Shown: positions 16,335 to 23,690 of the stretch, in pieces
Layout of the letters: every line of letters begins with the position of its first letter
How positions within the stretch are numbered: position 1 is the first letter of the stretch
Source of the DNA: Desulfobacterales bacterium HSG2
Lineage (GTDB): Bacteria; Desulfobacterota; Desulfobacteria; Desulfobacterales; 4be13
Direction: 5' to 3'
Assembly: GCA_030378035.1 (NCBI GenBank)
Contig: JAUCGI010000025.1
Span: 1 to 43,046 of the forward strand
DNA length: 43,046 nucleotides
Program-made: the position numbers and the translations under genes
Notes under the pieces: model-generated
Database searches by the model: none
Told to the model about the DNA's origin: nothing
What the model saw: the letters and a program-made list of their open reading frames with translations, nothing else

Positions 16335-16527
16335 CAAAGTGTAAAACTTAGGGATTCCCAAAACTCTTTCTCTTTCTCTTTCTCTTTCTCTTGCTCTTGC
16401 TCCTGCTCCTGCTCTTGCTCTTAATCAAACGGACACGGCAGAATTAATATCAAGAGCAAGAGCAAGATCAAGAGCAAGATCAAGATCAAGGGGATTAAGA
16501 TTGGGAATCCTTAAGTTTACACTTATG
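16335..16527. mobile_element. Family 2 inverted-repeat element, second copy
   Basis: The left end reads CAAAGTGTAAAACTTAGG; the right end, reversed, reads CATAAGTGTAAACTTAAGG, both followed by GATTCCCAA. Inside, CTCTTT and GCTCTT arrays face GAGCAA arrays across the core ATCAAACGGACACGGCAG. No matching flanks are seen, so the target duplication is lost. It sits between the convergent ends of cheD and the barrel protein. Confidence 0.75.
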
Positions 16528-16535
16528 ATGGAGCT

Positions 16536-17477
16536 TTAAAACGTCCAGCTTAAAACGGCACCCGCCCCCACGCCCCCGTCAATATCCACCGTCCGGATGG
16601 CGTCTCCGTTTTCATCCTGTATTTCCCATTCGCGGTCAAACAGGTACATGACTCCCACAGAGATACGGAGAGGTTCTATGGGATGAATATCCAAAAACAG
16701 ACCGCTTGTGAATCGGGTCATCTCTGCCAAGCCGGAAGGGGACGCTTTGCTATCCTCTTTTAAGCGATAGGTGGTCATGTCCATTTTAATATTGCAATAA
16801 GCGTCCAGGACTTCATTAAATGAATAGCGGATTTCCGTTTTCGGCACACCGAGCGCCGCGGACCAGCCGGCCTGATGTTCTCCCGGATCGCCATGATTCC
16901 ATGTGGCCCCGATTATGGGATAAAAGAGCGTGTCTTCGGGCCGCTGAAGAACGCCGGCACCGATGAGCCAGCTCACATTGGAATCGGTCCGATAGAGAGC
17001 ACCCACATGCCCGCCAAATGAATACGCATCTTCCAACTGATCTTCCCACGCCGCTCCGATGCTCACACCTGCAAGCCCTGACCAACTGCGGCTCCAGTTA
17101 TGCACATAGCTTAGGTTCATATCCGCCGAACAGAGTTTGTCCCACGGCTCGTAACCTCTGCTGAAGGTGATTCTTCCGGAATCAGCCCAGTCATAGGATG
17201 TCTGTTCATAACTGAATTTCACTTTCAGTCTGGACCCTGTGTTCAGGCGTAACGGCACTGTCACTGATATCCCTGAATGGGTCTCCTCAACCTTTCCTCT
17301 GGGATCAGCTTCTTCAATTTCCGCTTCAAATACCTTTCCCCCCATGATATTCAAAATTGGACTTCCGGGTTCGAGGGCCAGGATCGTAACCGGAAAGAAC
17401 AGTATCATCCATGCCAGAAATCCGAGAAACCAAGTTTTTTTAAAAAACCCGGTTTCTGTCAAGAAATGATATTTCAT
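16536..17477 (-). CDS. Exported outer-membrane beta-barrel-like protein
   Basis: A 313-residue protein of unknown function. A hydrophobic signal peptide at about 13-35 (FLGFLAWMILFFPVTILA) is followed by many alternating strands rich in aromatic residues and glycine (GVSIGAAWEDQ, SFGGHVGALYRT, WLIGAGVL), and the last residues are SWTF, ending in the phenylalanine typical of outer-membrane barrels. It may be a conserved porin-like or DUF-type barrel; I cannot assign a substrate. AAGGAG lies about 11 bases upstream of ATG. A promoter-like site in the family 1 element behind it (17516-17543) could drive it. It is convergent with the che operon. Confidence 0.75.
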   Translation of the reverse strand: MKYHFLTETGFFKKTWFLGFLAWMILFFPVTILALEPGSPILNIMGGKVFEAEIEEADPRGKVEETHSGISVTVPLRLNTGSRLKVKFSYEQTSYDWADSGRITFSRGYEPWDKLCSADMNLSYVHNWSRSWSGLAGVSIGAAWEDQLEDAYSFGGHVGALYRTDSNVSWLIGAGVLQRPEDTLFYPIIGATWNHGDPGEHQAGWSAALGVPKTEIRYSFNEVLDAYCNIKMDMTTYRLKEDSKASPSGLAEMTRFTSGLFLDIHPIEPLRISVGVMYLFDREWEIQDENGDAIRTVDIDGGVGAGAVLSWTF

Positions 17478-17513
17478 GTTTCAAAAATCTCCTTTTGTCT
17501 TATTAATTTTTAC

Positions 17514-17667
17514 TGATTATAACGGATTCAGGATCCCTGTGAACTTGAACTTGAACTTAAACTTAAACTTGAACTTAAACGGGCAACTTCGGGTTCAGGT
17601 ATAAGTTCAAGTTCATGTTCACGTTCAAGGTCAAGGTCAAGGTCAAGGGTCAAGGGTTCCCTAAATC
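17514..17667. mobile_element. Family 1 inverted-repeat element, copy D (right end damaged)
   Basis: The left end is TGATTATAACGGATTCAGG; GAACTT/AAACTT arrays face GTTCAAG/GGTCAAG arrays across the core AACGGGCAACTTCGGGTTC. The right end reads CCCTAAATCAG, where other copies have CCCTAAATCCGTTATAATCAG, so about ten bases are missing. Flanks are similar (AATTTTTAC and AATTTTTTA). Confidence 0.65.
17516..17543 (-). promoter_or_regulatory. Promoter-like site in family 1 copy D end
   Basis: On the minus strand, TTCACA (17538-17543), a 16-bp spacer and TATAAT (17516-17521) point at the beta-barrel gene 40 bases away. The -10 is part of the element's terminal repeat. The same hexamers with the same spacing occur at 6365-6392. 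Confidence 0.5.
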
Positions 17668-17731
17668 AGAATTTTTTAAAATCGAAGCTATCAATTTTTA
17701 CAAATATTGTAAAGGGAAAATCACTTTTTTC

Positions 17732-17759
17732 TTGACACCACCTGGAAATTTTCTATAAC
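17732..17759 (+). promoter_or_regulatory. Sigma70-type promoter for the bzd operon
   Basis: TTGACA (17732-17737), a 16-bp spacer, TATAAC (17754-17759). A second TATAAT follows at 17768-17773. It is the best promoter ahead of bzdN, about 400 bases away; a family 1 element (17856-18070) lies between, so the leader would be long. Confidence 0.5.
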
Positions 17760-17845
17760 AATTAGATTATAATGTTATATGTAGCTTTTTCAAACCACAA
17801 AGAACACAGAAGTTCCTTTAAAGTTGCACATCGCGTTTATAGTTA

Positions 17846-18080
17846 AAATTTAGTCTGATTATAACGCTTTTAGGGAGGCCGCTCTTTACCTGCAAATCAG
17901 ACCGCACTTAAACTTAAACCCGGGTCTGAGCCGGGTGCGGGTGCGGTGCGGGTGCAAGGGCAAGTTCAAGGGCAAGTTCAAGTTCAAGGGCAAGGGCAAG
18001 TTCAAGGGCAAGGACAAGTTCAAGGGCAAGGCAGGTTCAAGACAAGGGCCTCCTAAATCCGTTATAATCAAAATTTAGTC
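17846..18080. mobile_element. Family 1 inverted-repeat element, copy E, perfect 10-bp target duplication
   Basis: The element spans 17856-18070, ends TGATTATAACG and CGTTATAATCA, extended to GCTTTTAGGGAGGCC / GGCCTCCTAAATC. AAATTTAGTC is present on both flanks (17846-17855 and 18071-18080). The interior is an AAGTTCAAGGGC/GGTGCGGG array. It lies between the bzd promoter and bzdN; its right end places an outward TATAAT at 18063-18068. Confidence 0.85.
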
Positions 18081-18161
18081 ACGTCGAATGTCCAGACGCT
18101 CCCACAATGCCTTTGGCGGTCAGTTGGTTTTCTTGCACATATTTTTACAGAGGAGGATATA

Positions 18162-19313
18162 ATGGCTGTTGAAAAATTTCAGGAATGGTATGAAAATCGC
18201 CATGCCTATCAGACAGACTGGAAAAAACGGACAGGCAGCAAGATCGTCGGTTTTTTCTGTACTTACACGCCGGAAGAGATCTATTATGCCTTTGATATCC
18301 TGCCAGTCAGGATTCTGGGGTCCCATGAAATTCAGGATGTGACAGAACCGCATCTGTTCGCCATGTTCTGCCCTTTCTGCCGTGACGTGCTGGCCCAGGG
18401 ACTGAAAGGCAGGTATGATTATTTGGACGGCATCACCATCGCTCAGTCCTGCATTCATCTGCGGCAGGCATATACATCCTGGGAGATCCATAAAAATCCG
18501 GGATGGAGCCACTATCTGCCCATGCCCAACCATGTCCAGAGTCCGAGAGCGGTCCCGTTTCTTGTGGGGGAATATGAGATTCTGATTAAGAGACTTGAAG
18601 ATCTGACGGGCAGGAAGATTACGGACAGTGATCTGAACAAGGGCATTGAGATCATGAACAAGGTCCGCAGGGTGATGAAAGATATCTATGAATTCAGGAA
18701 GCAGGACAACCCGCCGATAACGGGCTTGGAATCCATGTATATGACCTGTTCCCAGTTCTTTACCGACGCACGGGAGTGGCTGCCGGTGGCGGAGGAGGTG
18801 AAAAAAGAACTGGAAACCCGAAAGTTGGAGAGGGACCCGGGCAAACGGCTTCTTATCGTCGGCAGCGAAAATGACGACATTGAATTCATCAGGATGGTCG
18901 AAACCCTGGGCGAGCGCGAGTCGGTGGGCGCGACAATTGTGGTCGAAGAGCACTGCACCACAACCCGCTATTTCTGGGACGAGGTGGAGGAAGGTTTGGA
19001 TGACCCGCTGACAGCCATAGCGGACCGCTATGTGTCCAGAACCCCGTGTCCTTCCAAAGACTGGCCTCAGCGAACCCGGCTCCAAAGAATCCTGAAGTTT
19101 GCCAAGGACTTCAATGCAGACGGTGCCATTGTGATCCAGCAGAAATTCTGTGATCCCCATGAAACAGACATTCCTTTTATAAGAAAGTTTCTGGAAGAAA
19201 ACGACGTTCCCACTTATTTTTTAGAGTTTGATGTGACAACGGCTGTGGGACCTTTCGCCATCCGCGTGGAGGCGTTTCTTGAAACTTTGGATCAGGAAGA
19301 TGATCTGTTTTAA
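18162..19313 (+). CDS. bzdN: Class I benzoyl-CoA reductase, BzdN (gamma, BcrC-like) subunit
   Basis: A 383-residue subunit of the 2-hydroxyacyl-CoA dehydratase/benzoyl-CoA reductase family, close to the usual BzdN length. With BzdO it forms the catalytic module that reduces the aromatic ring of benzoyl-CoA using low-potential electrons. Cysteines fit to bind a [4Fe-4S] cluster can be seen in FCPFCRDV, AQSCIHLRQ and QQKFCDPHE. GAGGAGG lies directly ahead of the ATG. It is the first gene of a five-gene plus-strand operon. A relative acting on another aryl-CoA (for example a methylbenzoyl or naphthoyl derivative) cannot be excluded. Confidence 0.88.
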   Translation: MAVEKFQEWYENRHAYQTDWKKRTGSKIVGFFCTYTPEEIYYAFDILPVRILGSHEIQDVTEPHLFAMFCPFCRDVLAQGLKGRYDYLDGITIAQSCIHLRQAYTSWEIHKNPGWSHYLPMPNHVQSPRAVPFLVGEYEILIKRLEDLTGRKITDSDLNKGIEIMNKVRRVMKDIYEFRKQDNPPITGLESMYMTCSQFFTDAREWLPVAEEVKKELETRKLERDPGKRLLIVGSENDDIEFIRMVETLGERESVGATIVVEEHCTTTRYFWDEVEEGLDDPLTAIADRYVSRTPCPSKDWPQRTRLQRILKFAKDFNADGAIVIQQKFCDPHETDIPFIRKFLEENDVPTYFLEFDVTTAVGPFAIRVEAFLETLDQEDDLF

Positions 19314-19315
19314 TT

Positions 19316-19523
19316 AATCTTACTCTTGCTCTTACTCTTGCTCTTGCTCTTGCTCTTACTCTTGCTCTTGCTCTTGCTCTTGATCGTGATCGTGATCGTG
19401 ATCCCAGCCAATTAAGAGCAGAAGCAGGAGCAGGAGCAGGAGCAAGAGCAAGATTAAGATTAAGAGCAAGAGCAAGAGCAAGAGCAAGAGCAAGAGTAAG
19501 ATTAAGATTAAGAGCAAGATTAC
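19316..19523. repeat. Convergent GCTCTT/GAGCAA hexamer arrays between bzdN and bzdO
   Basis: Left arm GCTCTT/ACTCTT units, a GATCGT run, a core near CCCAGCCAATTAA, then GAGCAA/GAGCAG units. The array type is that of family 2, but neither the CATAAGTG ends nor the AACGGACAC core is present. It starts at the bzdN stop and ends at the bzdO Shine-Dalgarno. Confidence 0.85.
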
Positions 19524-19537
19524 ACAGGAGGTGAATC

Positions 19538-20851
19538 ATGGCAAAATATCCGACAGAGCCTTTGAAATGCTGGCCAAAGGCCAAGGAGCTAAGACAGCAA
19601 TTTTACAGAAATTTTTCGGAAGCCAAAGAGAAAGGCGGTATCCGGTGGATGGGGAGCGCGTGGGCACCGGACGCGGTGGTCAGGGGCTTGGGCAAAGATG
19701 TATATTCTGTCACCGGAGAGCCTTACGGTGCATCCTGCGCGTTTGACAAACCCCTCTCCGCCAAGTTTCTCAGCGCGGCCGAAAACTTCGGGTTCGCCAG
19801 AGATCTATGTGCATATATGAGAAATTACTGGGGATCCATTCTCTGCAACGAATACGCCTTGGATAAAGGGAAATTCCCAAAGGCGGATTTCGCATGGAGT
19901 CAGCATATCTGCTGCTCCCACGCAAAATGGTATCAGAACGCGTGTGAACTGGAAGGTGGCAACGTGCCGCTCTTCTGTGTGGATGTGGGCGCGGGCGCGT
20001 ATCCTCCTTTTGAGCCTGAAATGTATCCGCATCGGATCAGGTATGTGGCGGATCAGATGATGGACGGCATTGAATGGATGCAGAAGGTGACCGGAAGAGA
20101 ATACAATGATGAGCTTTTTCTGGAAGCGGTCTGGAACGATATGCGTCTGACCAGCAAATGGGCTGAAATCTGCATGCTGAACCGGGCAACCCCCGCGCCT
20201 CTGGATGAGAAAACGATTTATTCTCTTTACGTCTTCGGCGTGCTTGAGCAGTCCAACGCCGAATTCGCCGATTTTTATGATGAGCTTTATGACGAGGTCA
20301 AAGATCGTGCAGCCCGGGGAATCGCGGCGGTTGCCAATGAAAAGGCCCGTCTGATGACCGATACCCAGCCCCCCTGGGGATTCCTGAATATTTATCGCTA
20401 CATGGAAAAATGGGGCGCGGTCTCCGTCGGTTCCCTTTACACCTTCGGACTTGCCGGCACATGGCTGTATGATGAGGAGAAGCATGACCTGATACCGAGG
20501 GCGATGCCGGATAAAAAACCTGCGACCAGGGAAGAAGGCTGTATGATGCTGGCCGACTGGCACCTGAGCAAGCCGGAATATCAGCATTTCTATCATCCCG
20601 AATACAAGACAAAGATGATGGACGCCATTGCAAAAAACTGGAAATGCGACGGTGTCATTCTTCATTATAACCGAGGCTGCGAAGGGCTTACCGTGGGCAT
20701 TGCCGAGAATCGCCTCGGGCTTCTGGAAAGAGGCAACAAGGTTATGGCTTATGAAGGAAACATGGGAGACGAACGTGAATTTGATGAGACAGCGACCATC
20801 AACCGTCTGTCAATCTTTCTGGAGAGCCTGGGGCTGAAGATTGAGGATTGA
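19538..20851 (+). CDS. bzdO: Class I benzoyl-CoA reductase, BzdO (beta, BcrB-like) subunit
   Basis: A 437-residue catalytic subunit of the same family as BzdN, matching the usual BzdO length (about 430-450). Candidate cluster or substrate-site cysteines lie in GASCAFDKP, HICCSHAKW and YNRGCEGL. The N-terminal GSAWAPDAVVRGLGKDVY block is typical of the BcrB/BzdO branch and not of 2-hydroxyglutaryl-CoA dehydratases. AGGAGGTG precedes the ATG at ideal spacing, so translation does not depend on the upstream gene despite the long hairpin array between them. Confidence 0.88.
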   Translation: MAKYPTEPLKCWPKAKELRQQFYRNFSEAKEKGGIRWMGSAWAPDAVVRGLGKDVYSVTGEPYGASCAFDKPLSAKFLSAAENFGFARDLCAYMRNYWGSILCNEYALDKGKFPKADFAWSQHICCSHAKWYQNACELEGGNVPLFCVDVGAGAYPPFEPEMYPHRIRYVADQMMDGIEWMQKVTGREYNDELFLEAVWNDMRLTSKWAEICMLNRATPAPLDEKTIYSLYVFGVLEQSNAEFADFYDELYDEVKDRAARGIAAVANEKARLMTDTQPPWGFLNIYRYMEKWGAVSVGSLYTFGLAGTWLYDEEKHDLIPRAMPDKKPATREEGCMMLADWHLSKPEYQHFYHPEYKTKMMDAIAKNWKCDGVILHYNRGCEGLTVGIAENRLGLLERGNKVMAYEGNMGDEREFDETATINRLSIFLESLGLKIED

Positions 20852-20868
20852 ATAATAAGGGTGTCCCA

Positions 20869-20925
20869 CCTGTCATTCCGGGCAGAACTGAAAAAATGGG
20901 ACATTTTTTCAGTTCTGACCCGGAA
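20869..20925. repeat. TGTCATTCCGGGCAGAAC inverted repeat
   Basis: ATTCCGGGCAGAACTGAAAAAATG faces CATTTTTTCAGTTCTGACC (with short breaks), making a strong hairpin. The word TGTCATTCCGG plus GAA-rich tail recurs at about 9851, 12201 (reverse) and 13881. Confidence 0.65.
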
Positions 20926-21000
20926 TCCATAGCTGTCACGATGGATTCCGTCCATAGCTGTCACGATGGATTCCGTCCATAGCTGTCACGATGGACTCCG
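20926..21000 (+). repeat. Three tandem copies of a 25-bp unit
   Basis: Units at 20926-20950, 20951-20975 and 20976-21000 are nearly identical (one substitution in the third). Each contains TCCAT...ATGGA, so each can form a small hairpin. They occupy the gap between bzdO and bzdP. Confidence 0.9.
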
Positions 21001-21053
21001 GTCTGAATCCGGTTCGACATAACGGGGACACACTCATAATAAGGGCAAGAAAA

Positions 21054-21824
21054 ATGATAAGTGCAGGTATTGATTGCGGTGCTAAAAACACAAAGACCGT
21101 TATTCTGAAAGACGGAAAGGTTATCGGCAAGGGATCCGTACTAACCGGTTTTGATCAGGAAAAGGCGGTGGAAGAGTCATTGGAACTGGCGATCCGGGAG
21201 GCTGGTATTTCAAGGGATGATATTGGAAAAATTTTCGGGACCGGGGCAGGGAAGGACTCCGTCAGGATGGCCGATGACAAGGTGAATGAAATCAAAGCCA
21301 TGGGAAAGGGCGCGATCTTTCTCTTCCCCAATGCCAGAACTGTTGCAGACGTCGGCGCTGAGGAGGGAAGGGCCGCCAAGTTGGATGAAAACGGAAGACC
21401 GGCTGATTTTGCCATTAATGAGAAATGTGCAGCCGGGGCCGGGGCTTTTATCGAAGCCATGGGACGCGCCCTTGAGACGCCCCTCGAGGAGATGGGTGCG
21501 CTGGCGCTGAAATCGGACAAAGAGATTCCCATGAACGCCCAGTGCGCCATCTTTGCCGAATCCGAGGTGATCGGATTGATCCATGCAAAAACAGAGAAAC
21601 AGGATATCAGCAAGGCGATCCATGATTCCATGGCCAGCCGGATCGTATCCATGATCCGCCGGATCGGCGTCAATAAAGATGTGGTGATGATCGGCGGTGT
21701 CGCCTATAACCCCGGCTTTGTAGCGGCCATGAAACGTGAATTGAAACTGGAAAAAATCCATATCCCCGATGATCCCGAATACGGCGCATCGCTGGGAGCT
21801 GCTGTTTTAGCGGTTGACGGTTGA
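21054..21824 (+). CDS. bzdP: Benzoyl-CoA reductase ATPase subunit BzdP (BcrD-like)
   Basis: A 256-residue ASKHA-fold ATPase of the BcrA/BcrD/BadF/BadG family. One of two paired activator subunits that use ATP to drive electrons to the catalytic module. The nucleotide fold starts at IDCGAKNTKT (6-15); the cysteines for the shared [4Fe-4S] cluster are C125 (NEKCAAGAG) and C164 (NAQCAIFAE). The phosphate-2 loop reads DVGAEEGRA instead of DVGGQD. The start is ATG 21054 (AAGGGCAAG upstream); an in-frame ATG at 20991 lies in repeat DNA and is rejected. The final VDG codons run directly into a heptamer array. Confidence 0.87.
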   Translation: MISAGIDCGAKNTKTVILKDGKVIGKGSVLTGFDQEKAVEESLELAIREAGISRDDIGKIFGTGAGKDSVRMADDKVNEIKAMGKGAIFLFPNARTVADVGAEEGRAAKLDENGRPADFAINEKCAAGAGAFIEAMGRALETPLEEMGALALKSDKEIPMNAQCAIFAESEVIGLIHAKTEKQDISKAIHDSMASRIVSMIRRIGVNKDVVMIGGVAYNPGFVAAMKRELKLEKIHIPDDPEYGASLGAAVLAVDG

Positions 21825-22012
21825 CGGTTTACGGTTTACGGTTTACGGTTTACGGTTTGCGGTTTCCGGTTTACGGTTTACGGTTTACGGTTTACGGTTT
21901 ACGGTTGTCTTCGGTTCGTTGTCCGTCAACCGTCAACCGCCAACCGTCAACTGTCAACTGTCAACCGTCAACCGCCAACCGCCAACCGCCAACCGTCAAC
22001 CGTCAACCGATC
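21822..22012. repeat. Convergent GGTTTAC / GTCAACC arrays between bzdP and bzdQ
   Basis: The left arm is GGTTTAC and GGTTGAC units, starting at the bzdP stop codon itself. The right arm is CGTCAACC/CGCCAACC units. It ends at the bzdQ Shine-Dalgarno (AAAGGAG). It stays open in one frame and so creates a false N-terminal extension of bzdQ. Confidence 0.9.
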
Positions 22013-22026
22013 TGAAAGGAGATACA

Positions 22027-22920
22027 ATGGCTGAAGAAAAACAGGAATTCTGGAGATGGACCGAGTCCAACTGGAAAAATCCGGATATAATCTGGAAAGA
22101 TGCAAAATTTGTCACTGTAGGTATTGATGTGGGGTCTGTCAGCTCTCAGGCTGTTATTATGGCTGATGGAAAGATTCTCGCTTATGGGAACATGCGGACC
22201 GGTTCCGACAGTCCGAACAGTGCCCGGAATGCGTTAAAATTTGCTCTGGATGCCCTCGGAGATATGTCTGAGGAGAGGATGGACTACTGTATCGGGACCG
22301 GATACGGACGGGTGAATGTTCCCTTTGCCGACCGCTCCGTCACAGAGATCGCGTGTCATGCGAGAGGGGCCAACTTTCTCTATGGCCCGGAGGTTCGCAC
22401 GGTTCTGGATGTCGGCGGACAGGATATCAAGGCGATCCAGTGTGATAAAAAAGGAAAAGTGACCAACTTTCTGATGAACGACAAATGCGCTGCCGGCACG
22501 GGCAGGGGGATGGAGGTTTTTTCCGATCTTCTGGGCATACCCATTCAGGAGGTCGGCGACCGGTCTTATGAATTCAAAGGGGAAGAGCCGCCCGCGGTAT
22601 CCAGCACCTGTGTGGTATATGCCAAATCAGAGGCCACCAGCCTTTTGCGGAAAGGCTGGACAAAGGAGGAGGTGCTTGCCGCATATTGCAAAGCCATGGC
22701 CGACCGTATCTATTCCCTTGTGGAAAGAATCGGCGTGAAACCGGAGTTTGCCGTTACCGGAGGAATGGCAAAAAACCGCGGGGTCATGGATCGGATCATG
22801 CCCAAGATCGGCATCGAGCGTATGAAAACCGAATGGGACACCCAGATCGCGGGAGCAGCGGGTGCCGCCCTTTTCGGATACACCCTCTGCCAGAAAGGTA
22901 AGGGGAGGGTTAAGGGTTAA
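22027..22920 (+). CDS. bzdQ: Benzoyl-CoA reductase ATPase subunit BzdQ
   Basis: A 297-residue ASKHA ATPase, the second activator subunit, of the size usual for BzdQ (about 293) and much shorter than BcrA of Thauera (about 438), which supports an Azoarcus-type enzyme. Nucleotide-binding motifs: GIDVGSVSSQ (32-41), DVGGQD (128-133), TGGMAKN near 240. Cluster cysteines: C154 (NDKCAAGTG) and C195 (SSTCVVYAK). The start ATG has AAAGGAG at good spacing; a longer frame reading back through the array is not real. The last residues KGKGRVKG and the stop come from the next AAGGGTT array. Confidence 0.88.
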   Translation: MAEEKQEFWRWTESNWKNPDIIWKDAKFVTVGIDVGSVSSQAVIMADGKILAYGNMRTGSDSPNSARNALKFALDALGDMSEERMDYCIGTGYGRVNVPFADRSVTEIACHARGANFLYGPEVRTVLDVGGQDIKAIQCDKKGKVTNFLMNDKCAAGTGRGMEVFSDLLGIPIQEVGDRSYEFKGEEPPAVSSTCVVYAKSEATSLLRKGWTKEEVLAAYCKAMADRIYSLVERIGVKPEFAVTGGMAKNRGVMDRIMPKIGIERMKTEWDTQIAGAAGAALFGYTLCQKGKGRVKG

Positions 22921-22978
22921 GGGTTTAAGGGTTAAGAGTTAAGGGTTTAAGGGTTAAGGGTTTAAGGGTTAAGGGTTG
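22901..22978 (+). repeat. AAGGGTTT/AAGGGTTA direct-repeat array
   Basis: About nine copies of a 7-8 bp AAGGGTTA/AAGGGTTTA unit overlap the end of bzdQ and fill the gap to the ferredoxin gene. The complementary word CCTTAAC occurs in the array at 34921-34973. Confidence 0.9.
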
Positions 22979-23019
22979 TTTGACAAGCCAAAAGTCGGGA
23001 ATCCAAAAAGGGAGGGGAA

Positions 23020-23310
23020 ATGTTAGCAAATTACGGATACAAAGACGCTTCCGGTGATTTTTTCATCACCATTGACACGGATAAATGCGATGGGTGCGGG
23101 GACTGTGTCTCTGCGTGCCCGGCAAAGATTTTTGAAGTGCTGGACGAGGATCCCAATGATCCGATGCGGGATGAGCCGGTGGCCGCGGTCGCGGGTGACA
23201 AGAAGAAGAAACTGAAGTATGAGTGCAACCCCTGCAAGCCGGGAACTGACAGGCCGCAACTGCCCTGCGTCGCCGCGTGCGGGGCGGGGGCGATTTCGCA
23301 TTCGTGGTGA
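23020..23310 (+). CDS. bzdM: 2[4Fe-4S] ferredoxin, electron donor for benzoyl-CoA reductase
   Basis: A 96-residue ferredoxin. The first cluster motif is CDGCGDCVSACP (C-x2-C-x2-C-x3-C), the second is CNPC, ten residues, CVAAC (C-x2-C-x10-C-x3-C), ending GAISHSW. The long gap in the second motif fits the ferredoxins that serve class I benzoyl-CoA reductases, which must reach very low potential. GGGAGGGGAA precedes the ATG. Position after bzdQ matches bzdM in Azoarcus. Its own reductase is not in the window. Confidence 0.85.
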   Translation: MLANYGYKDASGDFFITIDTDKCDGCGDCVSACPAKIFEVLDEDPNDPMRDEPVAAVAGDKKKKLKYECNPCKPGTDRPQLPCVAACGAGAISHSW

Positions 23311-23685
23311 AAGCACTCGGAATCAATTCCGAGGCTGAAAGCGCAGGCAGGCTGAAGCCGGCTCTCGGCTCGGATTGCCAAATCCGAGCCGCCGGATTTG
23401 GCAATCCGGCGGGAGCGGGAATCCCCGCCATCCGGGAATAAGCTCAATGGCCTGCTCAATTGTAAGCATTATTGTTCCAACCTCCTAACAACAACAAGAG
23501 TCACGTCATCCGGCTTTTTCCAGGATTCCAACTCCAAACCGTCTGTTCTCCTGACCGCCACCCTCTATTTATGCAAACTGCCACAGACAAAGATATGCTG
23601 TCAAGTCTTCTTATTTATATTTTTTGCCGGTGTCCTGTATAATCTTCCGGTTTTTCAGGAGTCTCTGGAAAAACGGTTTCCGGGA
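23311..23685. other. Non-coding gap with palindrome and dispersed repeat
   Basis: About 375 bases between the convergent ferredoxin and PocR-CheW genes. A palindrome at 23367-23415 (CTCGGATTGCCAAATCCGAG and a GGATTTGGCAATCC) resembles the 62-bp units at 24855. A dispersed repeat begins at 23556. No gene is seen. Confidence 0.65.
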
Positions 23686-23690
23686 TTACC
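23556..23690. repeat. Dispersed 135-bp repeat, copy 1
   Basis: It matches 30384-30519 along its whole length (about 88% by eye), for example CACAGACAAAGATATGCTG and ACGGTTTCCGGGATTACC in both. Its right edge overlaps the stop codon (TAA, 23686-23688) of the PocR-CheW gene. On the minus strand both copies keep TTGACAGCATATC. Confidence 0.85.

Noticed and set aside
18120..19160. 346-codon open frame antisense to bzdN
   Set aside because: It is the complement of a clearly conserved gene with high third-position GC; no start signal or recognisable domain.
19177..19584. 135-codon open frame on the minus strand rich in Ala-Leu and Arg-Ala repeats
   Set aside because: It is a reading of the GAGCAA hexamer array plus the ends of bzdN and bzdO.
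21814..22026. N-terminal extension of bzdQ of 71 residues
   Set aside because: It would be translated from the heptamer array; a strong Shine-Dalgarno and the family start lie at 22027.
22901..22978. Telomere-like or replication-origin repeat (AAGGGTTA)
   Set aside because: It is internal, short, in an operon, and its complement occurs in another gap; no other origin feature such as dnaA genes or DnaA boxes is seen.
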